Source: Tridacna crocea
Taxonomy: Eukaryota > Mollusca > Bivalvia > Cardiida > Cardiidae
Direction of reading: 5' to 3'
Assembly: GCA_943736015.1 (NCBI GenBank)
Contig: OX031062.1
Location: 29,795,462 to 29,859,461, forward strand
Length of the DNA: 64,000 bases
In this document: positions 54,359 to 63,940 of the stretch, piece after piece
Layout of the letters: every line of letters begins with the position of its first letter
Numbering within the stretch: the first letter of the stretch is position 1
Program-made: the position numbers and the translations under genes
The notes under the pieces: model-generated
The model's database searches: none
What the model was told of the DNA's origin: nothing
Seen by the model: the letters and a program-made list of their open reading frames with translations, nothing else

Positions 54359-54922
54359 TTCATCTTTTCCCACAATGTTTTCAAAAGCTGTCAATTTCTC
54401 AGAAGAATTCTCCTTTTCTGGTCACAAGCGTTTTCTTCTTTTCCAACAATGTTTTCAAAAGCCATCTCTTTATCTGAAAGACTTCTCTTCTGGTCACCAG
54501 CATTTTCTTCTTTTCCCCACAATGTTTTCAAAAACCTCCAATATTTCAACTCTTTACCAGACGGCAAAGTTTTGACCTTGCCCAACTTGAAAGTATTTGC
54601 AGACAACAATTTAAATGCGACTCAAATAATGAAATTTGATCCTGATAGGGTAGAAAACACTGTGGGAAAAAGAGAAAATGCTGTTTACAAGCATTTTCTC
54701 CTTTTCCCACAGTGCTTTCAAAAGGCTTCTTCCTCCAGGGGTGTTTAAAGTTGTTATTGAGTGGTAAAGGGTTAAAAAGCCTTCTTTTTCTTCAAAGGCA
54801 TCCTGTCTGGTTACCAACCTTTTTGTCTTTTCCTACAATGTTTTAGAAAGCCTACAGTGTTTTCAAAAGCCTTCTCTGCTTGGGGTTGTTAAAACTCAGG
54901 ATTGTGTGGAATGGGGTAAAAG
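54352..54922 (+). repeat. Family A cluster, second copy
   Basis: Counterpart of 47078-47607 with one more arm unit retained (CTTCTTTTCCCCACAATG). The full copy is 54546-54775, ending GTGGTAAAGGGTTAA. Confidence 0.7.
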
Positions 54923-55044
54923 GAATGACAAGATAAAAAGATAGAAATTCATAAAACGAACCTTATTTATTTAACAATGCAGTTCTGTGCATATATATGT
55001 ATATATACATGTATTTTACAAAAATATTCAGTTCTCTGAGTGTA

Positions 55045-55278
55045 ATTACTCTTTACCAACAACAGAATTTTAGACTGGTCCAAATTGAAAGCACTTGCAG
55101 ACGAAAATATAACTGTAACTGGAAATTTGAAATTTGTTTCCAGCAGGGTAGAAAACATTCTGGGAAAAGGAGAAAATGCTGGTTATCAGCATTTTCTCCT
55201 TTTCCCACAATGTTTTCAAAAGGTTTCTCCCGCAGGGTCATAAAAACCAGGGATTGTACAGTACAGTGTAAAGGGTTA
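55045..55278 (+). repeat. Family A MITE, + orientation
   Basis: Counterpart of 47729-47954. Hairpin 55150-55218. GTACAGTACAGTGTAAAGGG carries a short extra repeat at the right end. Confidence 0.8.
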
Positions 55279-55325
55279 AGAATTATCATTAAAACAAAGT
55301 GAAGTCAGTTAATTCATATTCCTGT

Positions 55326-55496
55326 TTAAACCTTTACCACAAAATCCCAACTTTTAACCAGTATTTTCTCCTTTTCCCACAATGTTTGCTACCCTGCTCA
55401 AAACAAATTTCAATTTTTGGGTTACATTTATTTTCTTGTCTGCAAAAGCTTTCATTTTGGACAAGTCTAAAATTATGTTGTTTGGTAAAGTTTAAA
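55326..55496 (-). repeat. Family A MITE, left hairpin arm deleted
   Basis: CTTTTAACCAGTATTTTCTC joins RE straight to the right arm, whereas the other duplicate (48001) keeps both arms. Confidence 0.75.
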
Positions 55497-55553
55497 AAAT
55501 TTAAATCAGTGTTTACATTCTCACTTCTCACTATTTCCTGTACTTGAAGCTAA

Positions 55554-55709
55554 TACTTTAACAAACAATACTGAAAGCATTTGCAACTGACAAATATAGG
55601 CCAAGGGATGGTTACTGTTTTGAGTTGTTAAAAAAAAAAAACTTGAGGAAAAACATGTACGTCATCTATATTTTCCTCTTTTCCCATAATCTTTTCAAAA
55701 GCTTTATAC
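55554..55709 (+). repeat. Family A MITE, diverged
   Basis: Counterpart of 48288-48445. Confidence 0.55.
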
Positions 55710-55722
55710 CTAAGGGAAGCCA

Positions 55723-56020
55723 AGCCCTGGTAGCTCATTTGGAAGCACGCAGCACTTGGGAACAAAAGGTCGTGGGCTCGATCACTGGCTCGACCAATTT
55801 CTTTTATGATAGGATTGCTGATAGTCATTGTAACAGGAATCATCATTCTCCCAACAATAGCTACTGTCCTGGCAATGGTTATATGGGAAAGCAGCCAGTG
55901 GTTTGGAAAAGAAAACTGTTTGGAATACTGATAAAAGATACTCCAGAAAAGCATGAATAGGTGAACTGGCCACTGTGACATAAATGAAATAATACTGAAA
56001 GTAGCTCTAGTCACCATACA
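55723..56020 (+). repeat. tRNA-derived SINE, nearly full length
   Basis: AGCCCTGGTAGCTCATTTGG (A-box), GGTCGTGGGCTCGATCACTG (B-box), GACCAATTTCTTTTATGAT, body GGTTATATGGGAAAGCAGCC and tail GAACTGGCCACTGTGACATA. Same family as 21362-21594 with more of the tail. Confidence 0.75.
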
Positions 56021-56048
56021 ATCAAAACAATCAATTGTACCAGCAGGT

Positions 56049-56397
56049 ATTAAACTTTTACCACATAATCCTGTTTTATTAATCCTGAGGATGAAGGCTT
56101 TAGAAAATAATGAGGAAAAGGGAGAGAAACACTGGTAATTAGCATTTTCTGCTTTTCTCACATTCTTTTCTGTCCATTCCAAGACATATCTCAACATCTG
56201 GTTGACATTTAATTTGTTGTCTGCAAATGATTTCAATATGTACTGGTCTAAAAGGCAGCATTCTCTCATTTTCCCACAATGTTTTCTATCCTTTCAAAGA
56301 AAACTTTTCTACTCTGTGCACCATGTGATTCTTCTTCTGCAAATGCTTTCAGTTTTGACCATCCTTTATTTTTTTTTTCATTGTAAAGAGCTAAAAG
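56049..56397 (-). repeat. Two family A copies, - orientation
   Basis: First (56049-56252): RE, hairpin with GTAATTAGCATTTTCTGC, LE to TACTGGTCTAAAAGG. Second (56258-56397): right arm and LE only, ending CATTGTAAAGAGCTAA. Confidence 0.6.
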
Positions 56398-56523
56398 AGA
56401 TTACCAGTGTTAACCTCAGTGAATATCTACTCTAATACTTTTCCTGTTTTCCTTTCAGTCATTATTTGCCTTTTCCCTACTCAAATATTCCTTTAGCCAC
56501 AAATTGTTAATTTGCAATATATC

Positions 56524-56752
56524 TTAACTCTTTACCAGATTACAAAATTTTGGACTAGTCCAACTTGAAAGCATTTGCAGACGACATAATAAGCATGACT
56601 CAAAAACTGAAATTTCATTTGGAAAGGGTAGAAAACATTGTGGGAAAAGGAGAAAATGCTGGTTACCGGCATTGTCTCCTTTTCCCATAAGGTTTTCAAA
56701 GGTTTTCTTTCTCCGGGTCGTCAAAAATCGGGATTGTGTGGTGAAGAATTAA
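56524..56752 (+). repeat. Family A MITE, + orientation
   Basis: TTAACTCTTTACCAGATTAC to GTGTGGTGAAGAATTAA. Hairpin 56630-56697. Confidence 0.88.
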
Positions 56753-56773
56753 TCCATGTCAGTCATCCATAAT

Positions 56774-57003
56774 TTAATTCTTCACCAAACAACAAAATTC
56801 TAGACTTGTCCAAACTGAAAGCATTTGCAGATAACAAAATAAACAAAACTCAAAAATTGAAATTTGTTTTCAGCAGGGTAGGAAACACTGTGGGGAAAAA
56901 GAGAACATGCTGGTTACCAGCATTTTCTTCTTTTCCCACAACGTTTTCAGAAGCCTTCTTTATCAGAATTGTTAAAAGTCCGGAATGCTTGGTATAGGGT
57001 TAA
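56774..57003 (+). repeat. Family A MITE, + orientation
   Basis: TTAATTCTTCACCAAACAAC to GCTTGGTATAGGGTTAA. Hairpin 56880-56946. A worn hairpin-only trace follows at 57046-57160. Confidence 0.85.
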
Positions 57004-57184
57004 AGCAGTTGAAGAGGACAGTTTGAATTTAGCTTCAGGTTTTGAGATTTGAAAATATTGAATGATGGAAAGGAGAAAAACCTTAGATACCAGCATTTCC
57101 TCCTTTTCCATCAGTGTTTTCTGCTTTTTTAAATCATGAATCACATAACTTTAGCTATATGTAATTTCCAGAATGCAAAACCTT

Positions 57185-57404
57185 TTAACCCTTTCCCAGA
57201 CAAAAAAATTTTAGCTTTTGTCCAAATTGAAAGCATTTGCAGACGACAATTTCAAAGTGGTTACAAATTTTCTTTGACAGGGTAGAAAACTTTGTGGGAA
57301 AAGGAGAAAATATGTGGTTACCAGCATTTTCTCCTTTTCCCACATCTTCCAAAGGCTTCTTTTCCTGGAGGATCAAAAGTCGGCATTTTGTGTTAAAGGG
57401 TTAA
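57185..57404 (+). repeat. Family A MITE, + orientation
   Basis: TTAACCCTTTCCCAGACAAA to TTTGTGTTAAAGGGTTAA. The hairpin lacks a few bases of the right arm. Confidence 0.85.
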
Positions 57405-57425
57405 CCTGGACAATTTTGTAGTGAG

Positions 57426-57654
57426 TTAACCCTATTCCAAATGACAAAATTTTAGACTGGTCCAAATTGAAAGCACTTGCAGACGACAAAACAAAAACCT
57501 AATTGAAAAACTGAAATATGTTTCCAGCAGGGTAGAAAACATAGTGGGAAAAGGAGAAAATGCTGGTAACCAGCCTTTTCTCCTTTTCCCATAATGTGTT
57601 CAAAGGGCTTCTATCTCAGAGTCATACAAACCAGGGATTGTTTGGTAAAGGGTT
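57426..57654 (+). repeat. Family A MITE, + orientation
   Basis: TTAACCCTATTCCAAATGAC to TTTGGTAAAGGGTTAG. Hairpin 57535-57600. Confidence 0.85.
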
Positions 57655-57770
57655 AGGCATTTTGTTCTTTTGTTATAGAATCAAAATACTGAGTTTCAAC
57701 ACATGGTAGTTATCTTCTTATGAGAGGGACATACCACTAGCTGGTTCTGTTTCTTTATAAATGACTTCAC

Positions 57771-57963
57771 AATGGTTCTATAAACGACAAACTTTTGGAC
57801 TAGACCAAATTGAAAGCATTTGCAGATGACCATTCAACTCTTGTTGGAAAGATGATCTCTGTCTATGATAGGGTAGAAAACATTGTGGGAAAAGGACACA
57901 TTGTTTTCAAAAGGCTACTATTCCAGACCTGTAAAAACCAGGGATTGTTTGGGAAAGGGTTAA
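57771..57963 (+). repeat. Family A MITE, + orientation, hairpin mostly deleted
   Basis: LE to GGGTAGAAAACATTGTGGGA, then AAAGGACACATTGTTTTC, so the tip and part of both arms are missing. RE ends TTTGGGAAAGGGTTAA. Confidence 0.8.
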
Positions 57964-58529
57964 ATGAAGTGTTTTAAAAACAGAACTTTTAGCCTTCTTC
58001 TAAAAAGCCAAACTTTTATCCGAATATATGTACAACCCGGACACTGTGAAAATAAAACTCATCAATGATTCCAGTATTTTGTGGATTGTTTTAGGGTTTA
58101 TATGTAAAGATGCACCCAATTTTTTGTGTTAGATTATGAAATGTATGACTAACAACAAGAAGCACCCATCAAATCATAAGAAATCAAGGAAAACTATCTC
58201 GTCTCCTTGTGTTTGTTTATTTCCGGTTCCTTCATGTCGTTTCAACTGATATTTGTTAAAACATTATCATGTGTTTTTTGTCCATTGTTTTATTTACTTT
58301 CTTGCTCCCTTTCTTCGCTTATGTGCTTGGTGTTTTGTTCTAAACTGATTTTCTCTCACAATTTAAGGCCATTGCGACAGAATGATAAACTACCAATGGT
58401 CAATGGGAGACAACTCATACAAAATTTTGTTATTAGTAATGTCAGAGTTGCTTCCCTTATTGAAGAGGAAAGGGCTTATTTCTGACTGCTTCATGTCGTT
58501 ACCTTTGAAGATATGTCTACAAGAGACAG

Positions 58530-58770
58530 GCTCCACCCAAAGCCTTGGTTTGGCTTTTTCCGGTAGTGCTAAATGACTGCGGCTATAGTACCTGAATGGT
58601 AGAAGCAGTAGGCGGGACATGGAACCTCCTCCTCATAACTGTGGTCCATATATGCCTATGCAGCTTACAAAAAATGCCAGCAAAGAGCAAGTGTAAAACC
58701 GAGGACGAATAAACATGGTAACGTCTGTAGAGACGATCGGTTTGACAAGCGATAATTTTTCATGAAGCTG
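58530..58770 (+). promoter_or_regulatory. Promoter-like or LTR-like conserved core, copy 3
   Basis: CTCCACCCAAAGCC, TTTTTCCGGTAG, AGGCGGGACATGGAACC, CATATATGCCTATG, short frame MPAKSKCKTEDE with stop, AATAAA, GTAACGTCTGTAGAGACGAT. Better conserved than its flanks. Confidence 0.4.
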
Positions 58771-59269
58771 TAACGACAGAAAATAATTCAGTAAGACATA
58801 TTATTTGTCAAAACAAGCGGTAGATAGTCTCCCTTTTATTTCATGACAATTTATAACGCCAATATTTGAATTTGGAATTAAGGTAAGATTTCACTAGAAT
58901 AACAATGCATCATTTGGTAACATATCTCTGAGGTAACAGACATTAATAAATCAAATTAGAGAGTATATGATATCACAATGATAATTAAACGCACACTTAC
59001 CAACAAAAACATGTTTTCATTTACAGACAATGTGATTGTCGACAGATACCGCTTAATATTGAAACTTTATCTTATAAACTAGTTCAAAACAAAACTTCTG
59101 GTTTGTAGAAATATATGAGGTAGATTCAAAATTGAGCCCTAAAGCTGTCCCCTATACTGACAACTATCTAGGGCGTCAAATAATCCCAACAGAAATGTTC
59201 AGTCTAGAATCTTCTCCCAAACAGTTACATTATCAAGGTTGCTTTTGTGAAGAATGTCTAAGCAAAGCG

Positions 59270-59330
59270 GACAGTGTAGATCAAGACTAGACTGAACGTT
59301 CTGTGCAGTCTGATCTTAATCTAGACTGGT
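59270..59330. repeat. AGATCA palindrome, diverged
   Basis: GGACAGTGTAGATCAAGACT pairs with GTCTGATCTTAATCTAGACT. Confidence 0.6.
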
Positions 59331-59818
59331 TGCAAAGACAACAATTATTGTATATGGCGCTTTGAAGTTTTTTCGCGCCTACATGTGGACCTCTTTCAAC
59401 GGTTTAAATATATAGACTCTACAGTCCATTAAATGTATCTTGTAGCGAAATTTACACTACATAGGTTCAACAAAATAAGCGGACTATGTAAACAGAGAAT
59501 CAGATCGTACATTCTATGGAGCATGATACTGAATGCCGTCCGAAAATCTCATAACTTTGCAAATGGCGACTTTCCAGGATTCAAAACTTTCTCGATGATT
59601 CCATTCGAATTTCAAGAAATAAAGCAGGAAATGTTCTTTCTTAAAAATTTGATTCTAGCGTTATTGTATCGAAACAAAGCCAATGAAACTCTCTTGTTAA
59701 AATTAATTGAAATCTTCCATTAAAAACAGATTAAAACTGATACATGCATGTCACCTTTCCCCCAGTGTTGTGTTTAGTACTTTGATCCGTCAAGCGTCTA
59801 GGAGAAATGATGGAAGGG

Positions 59819-60365
59819 GGTAGACTGGTTACCGCCCCTGATACACTACGTGTATAGGTAATACACGGTATACAACGGTGGCCAGTTCAGGAAGGGGGCA
59901 GCGTCTTCGAAATTTCTCCAAAATGCGTCAAAAACAAGTAAGCGATTGAAAATTTCAGTAATCGATCAGAGAACGATATGTGACCATGAATACTCCACAG
60001 TAAAGAACAGATCGTGTTCAGCGCAGGTAAACAGGTTGATGGTTCAACCTACTTTCGGTTTCGTATTCAAAAGAATCATGCTTTTTTGACGGAGTTAAAT
60101 CAAACTAGATGAATCAGCTTCTTTCACAAAACTACAGCTATGTGAAGGCATAAAATGAAAGCATAAGTACAACGCAAGACGTTTTAAAACAGATATTTAT
60201 AGATCTAGTTGTAATCCTCAATTTGCCGGGGGCGATCGCACAGATCTACGTTGAGCCGCTGTTAATTTCAGCCTTTGGTGACATTCGAGTATTTTCAAGA
60301 CAGCCACTCCAGTATTATGTTTTCAATACGGTGGCACAAAAGTGACATGGAAGATATATTTTATA
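59819..60365. other. No recognised feature
   Basis: Unique-looking, less AT-rich sequence with small self-complementary stretches (CACGTGTATAGGTAATACAC-like near 59850). No frame of interest. Confidence 0.5.
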
Positions 60366-60632
60366 CTACGTGCGCACGTAATAGTTATTACGTGCCCACG
60401 TAATAGTTAATACGTGCGCACGCAATAGTATTACGTGCGCACGTATTAGTTAATACGTGCGCACGTATTAGCTACTGCGTGCGCACGTAATACTATTGCG
60501 TGCGCACGTATTAGTTATTACGTGCCCACGTATTAGTTAATACGTGCGCACGCAATAGTATTACGTGCGCACGCAGTAGCTAATACGTGCGCACGTATTA
60601 GTTATTACGTGCGCACGTAATAATCCACCAAT
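60366..60632. repeat. 22-bp satellite of nested palindromes, 12 units
   Basis: Each unit centres on TACGTGCGCACGTA (variants GTGCCCAC, CACGCAAT) joined by ATTAGTTA or its complement. So each unit and the array as a whole can fold back. It lies about 140 bases upstream of the decayed SAP-SWIM gene's ATG. Confidence 0.9.
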
Positions 60633-60769
60633 CAGAATCATGAACGGAAGCCACTGTTTCAAGATGGAAGTAGACATTTATTGATTGTGAATAGGCCTCA
60701 AACCGTCACGCGTTGTTTATCGCGTTGCATTGTGGGATTATTTGGGGGGAATCTTGGATTGCAATAATT
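60633..60769 (+). promoter_or_regulatory. Candidate promoter region of the decayed SAP-SWIM gene
   Basis: CACCAATCAGA (CCAAT/NF-Y-like), CAAGATGGAAG (YY1-like) and GCATTGTGGGA (ZNF143-like) lie upstream of the ATG at 60770. Short matches only; the assignment is inference. Confidence 0.3.
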
Positions 60770-61681
60770 ATGGTGGACAGAATAGTGAAACTATGAGAAG
60801 AAGATATAAAAGGCGCCGTACTACCTGATCCAGTTGTTGAGGACAACGATGCAAAGGATCTCGCAAGAAGGCTGAATTGTTGAGGCTTTGCGGCGAACAC
60901 AAGTTGTTCAAAAAAGAGATTTACTAACAGGTAAATTAAGAGAAATATCTTGCCGACTAGCGCGACGAGCTGTGACTCTGAGCGAGTTTGAATCGCCGTC
61001 CTTATGTTTTCAGACATCGCCCATATAGACTGATTATACACTAAACTGTTTATCATGCATCCAAAGCCTAAGTTGTGGATATTCGTTTGAAAGGGAATTC
61101 CAATGGTTACGGGTCCGTAACTTTGATGTTTTGGCCTACGATTCGGGGTTCCCCTAAGATCCATTTTCTTCTATGTGCTGGCGGTTTTTAGCTCCACTTG
61201 CCGAAGGCCAGCGAGCTATTGTCATGGCGTTGTGTCGGTCGTGCGTCCGTCCGTTCGTCCGTCCGTTCGTTCGTCCGTGCGTGCGTCCGTAAACTTTTTC
61301 TTTAAAAAACTTCTCCTCAGAAACTATTGCATGGATTTTTACCAAATTTCACAGGAATGTTCCTTAGGTGGTCCTCTTTCAAATTCCTTCAAATAACTGT
61401 GTTCCATGAATAATTCTGGTTTCCATGGCAACCAAAGTAAAAAACCTTTAAAAATCTTCTCCTCCCAAACCACTTATTGGTTAGCATCACTATTTTGCAG
61501 GAATGTTCCTTAGATAGAGGTCTACAGAATTCCTTAAAAAAAAAAATCCATCAAAAAACACGGCTTTTATGGGAGACTCATTTTCCTTTTATGGTATAAA
61601 GTAAAATCTTTGAAAAATTTCTTCTCTCAAACTGTTTGTTTTGATTTCATTGTTGTATTGCAGGTTAGTTCCTATGGTGGT

Positions 61682-61908
61682 AAGTCTTTACCATACAATC
61701 CTGACTTTTAATGACCCTAAAGAAGAACTCTTTGGAAAACACTCTTGGAAAAGGAGAAAATGCTGGTAATCAGCATTTTCTCCTTTTCCCTCAGTGTTTT
61801 CTACTCCATCAAAGAGAGAAATCATCATTTCATCAATGTTTAATTTGTTGTCTGCAAATGCTTTCAGTTTGGTCACATCCCAAATATTGTCGTTTGGTAA
61901 AGAGTTAA
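61682..61908 (-). repeat. Family A MITE, - orientation
   Basis: AAGTCTTTACCATACAATCC start, hairpin 61734-61802, end CGTTTGGTAAAGAGTTAA. Confidence 0.88.
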
Positions 61909-62061
61909 AGATGGTTGCTTTACATAATCTATAATCCTTTTCATATAAAACAAGAGAACCTCTGCACTTTGATTAGTTCTGGTAAAGGTTTGTTGACCTA
62001 CTGGTGACCTAGTACAAAGAGGGACAGGGCTTTACTGTTGTGATAAGGCATTTTGTTATCC

Positions 62062-62255
62062 AATCAAACTGATCCCTGACAAAGAAGACTTTAGAAAAGA
62101 TTGTGGGAAAAGGAGAAAATGCTGGTAACCTTTTCCCACAATGTTATCTACCCTTCACAAAACAACTTTCAAATTTTCAGTCACTTTTATTTTTTCATCT
62201 ACAAATGCTTTCCATTTGGACAACCCTAAAATGTTGTCGTTTGGTAATGAGTTAA
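62062..62255 (-). repeat. Family A MITE, - orientation, hairpin tip deleted
   Basis: GGTAACCTTTTCCCACAATG shows loss of the GCATTTTCTCC part of the right arm. LE ends TTTGGTAATGAGTTAA. Confidence 0.75.
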
Positions 62256-62466
62256 CTATAACCAGACGACAAAATTTTTATAACTGGCCATAATTGAAAG
62301 ATGTTGCAGACAACATAAATCTTCAAATTAGTAAAACTTGTATCAAAAAGGGTAGAAATTATTGTGTAAAACTAAGAAAATGCAGGTTACTTTTATTTTC
62401 TTCTTTTCTCACAATGTTTTTCATAGCCTTTTTTCTTAAAATGCAGTAATGAATGGTAATTGTTAA
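62252..62466 (+). repeat. Family A MITE, diverged, sharing a TTAA
   Basis: TTAACTATAACCAGACGACA start, worn hairpin 62350-62420, end GAATGGTAATTGTTAA. Confidence 0.65.
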
Positions 62467-63483
62467 AAATTTCTCTTCACCGTTACAGAAAAATCAGGCC
62501 TGTGGAGCGATACAGGCGCTCAAGCACCTCTAGTTATTTTCCACAAGAATATTTTCTGTATGTGGTCTAAACCAATGTGGAAAAAGATGACTTCAGCATA
62601 TGCAAACTTAAGCAATATGCACTAGATTCCCATTCAGCTGTAATTAATAAATTTAACACCTGTAAACGGCATTTATTAATGATTTATTTATTTATAAATA
62701 TATCTAAATATAGGCTAGCATACTTATAACTTGAAAAGCCTATCACATAGAAGCTAAGACTAGTAACATTCTACACTTGATGTACAGAATAACTTTTAAA
62801 ATATTGTGCATTGTTTGATATTTCAGGGTGAAAGATCTTCAAGAGAATGGACTTTCAAAGTTTGTTGTTGACCCGGATGGATCAGAATGTAGTCAGAATG
62901 TGTTAACTGAGGCAGACTGCGGAATCCATAAAGATATTAATTTTCCACTTCCATTACTGAGAAACTGGACAACAAATATGGGTTCTATTCCAAGAGGTTT
63001 CAACTATGCTTGCATAGTTGACTATCTAGTTAAAAGAAAATTAATGATAGTTCATGCTGCAGACTCTGACATTGAAGACTGTTACGATCACAGATTTACC
63101 TGTTGCCCAGAAACCACTGAGGAAAGGTTTTAACTTTTTTAAATCTGGTCATATAAGTGATGTAAAATTTAATAAACTGGAAGACTACACACATGTCAGC
63201 GGAATGGTGTTGTCATCATACAAGAGCAAGACATTTCAAACAGATTTAGTTTTAAAAAACAGCACTGGTGAAGTTATGAAAGGAAAGTACAGATTTATGT
63301 GCAGCAGGACTTGGAGGAAAGTGCAATCATATAGCCATTGTACTTTTTGGCCTATTGGACTTTCAAGAATCTTTAAATGATGCACCAGAAAGCTGCACTT
63401 CCAAGGAACAGAAATAGCACCTGCCTTCAAGAAAAGCAAGGAAGCTAACCAAACCCATAAAAACAGGTATTTTTTTTTACATT

Positions 63484-63647
63484 GTCCAGTTGTGATAAAA
63501 AATCTATAAAATGTCTTTGATAGGGTAGAAAACAATGCGGGAAATGGAGAAAATGCTGGTTATCAGCATTTTCTCCTTTTCCCACAATGTTTTCAAAATG
63601 CTTCTTTGTTTGGGTTGTTTAAAGTCAGGATTGTGTGGTAGAGTTAA
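63484..63647 (+). repeat. Family A MITE, LE mostly lost
   Basis: GGGTAGAAAACAATGCGGGA, perfect hairpin tip at 63553-63562, RE ending GTGTGGTAGAGTTAA. It lies just after the pseudogene stop. Confidence 0.75.
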
Positions 63648-63837
63648 AATAGAGGTCTTGTGCATTTTCATTATACAATGTACAGTACTACAACAAACAT
63701 CAGAAGCTTTCCCCATTTGTTCTGAAAATTTGTGACATTTGTGTGATGCTTTGCATCGCTTTCGAAGTGTATTTATAATGTTTGCTGTCGCTTTCGACAA
63801 TTTTTTTTTCATTTTATATTTCTCATGTGACCAGAAG

Positions 63838-63940
63838 GTCTGTTGTTGGGACTTGAAACTTTGAACCACAATCAGTGTGACCACAATACCTCACAGGTCT
63901 GAGATTACAAGCTTTAACCACTGAGCCTCACTAACCCTGT
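63838..63940 (-). repeat. tRNA-derived SINE head, reverse
   Basis: On the - strand GAGGCTCAGTGGTTAAAGCT (A-box-like) and TGTGGTTCAAAGTTTC (B-box-like). The body is not recognisable. Confidence 0.5.

Larger units (their letters stand above)
50957..55711 (+). repeat. Segmental duplication, copy 2 (about 4.75 kb)
   Basis: Direct repeat of 43604-48448, offset about 7.35 kb. It carries the same SINE and MITEs in the same places, so those insertions predate the duplication. Indels include the loss of one hairpin arm (55326-55496) and loss of about 40 bases near 53190. Confidence 0.85.
55712..58007. other. Interval between duplication copies 2 and 3
   Basis: A SINE followed by seven family A copies, four of them close together in + orientation. 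No gene. Confidence 0.6.
58008..59818 (+). repeat. Third, older partial copy of the segmental duplication (about 1.8 kb)
   Basis: AAACTTTTATCCGAATATAT to TTTGATCCGTCAAGCGTCTA, matching about 43805-45960 of copy 1. Roughly 70-75% by eye with many indels. The best-conserved part is the promoter/LTR-like core. Confidence 0.75.
61178..62537 (+). repeat. CCGTCC-type dispersed repeat, copy 3 (Helitron-like 3' end), in pseudogene intron
   Basis: Hairpin-like start AGCTCCACTTGCCGAAGGCC, (CCGT/TCGT)n at 61240-61290, units with GGAATGTTCCTTAG. 3' end: GCCTGT (62498-62503) pairs with ACAGGC (62512-62517), then 12 bases and CTAG (62530-62533) before TT, the arrangement of a Helitron terminus. MITEs at 61682, 62062 and 62252 are inserted in it. 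Confidence 0.6.
60770..63417 (+). pseudogene. SAP-SWIM zinc-finger gene copy (YqaJ-associated type), decayed
   Basis: Exon 1 60770-60930 starts MVDRIVKL and holds a SAP-like helix pair (EEDIKGAVLP, DAKDLARRLNC, CSKKRFTN) with in-frame TGAs at 60794 and 60881, each where the family has Arg (CGA). Donor ACAG|GTAAAT. Intron 60931-62826 holds a CCGTCC-type repeat and three MITEs. Exon 2 starts at 62827 after TTTCAG, in phase, with VKDLQENGLSKFVVDPDG as expected next. The frame shifts near 63126 (to FNFFKSGHISDVKF, GMVLSSYKS) and again near 63298 (to CAAGLGGKCNHIAIVLFGLL, the SWIM C-x-n-C-x-H, and SCTSKEQK), stopping at 63415. No YqaJ nuclease domain is left. The family is common and repetitive in bivalves, possibly mobile. 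Sequence errors cannot explain four breaks. Confidence 0.7.

Noticed and set aside
54317..54748. 143-residue + frame with repeated AFSSFPTMFSKA
   Set aside because: This is the translation of repeated MITE hairpin arms (TTTTCTTCTTTTCC, AATGTTTTCAAAAGC); the same peptide appears wherever family A occurs.
55723..55800. tRNA gene
   Set aside because: Head of a SINE; the anticodon arm does not pair and a shared SINE body follows.
60706..61164. 152-residue - strand frame
   Set aside because: It lies antisense to the decayed SAP exon, and no domain is visible; the + strand explanation fits splice sites and family motifs.
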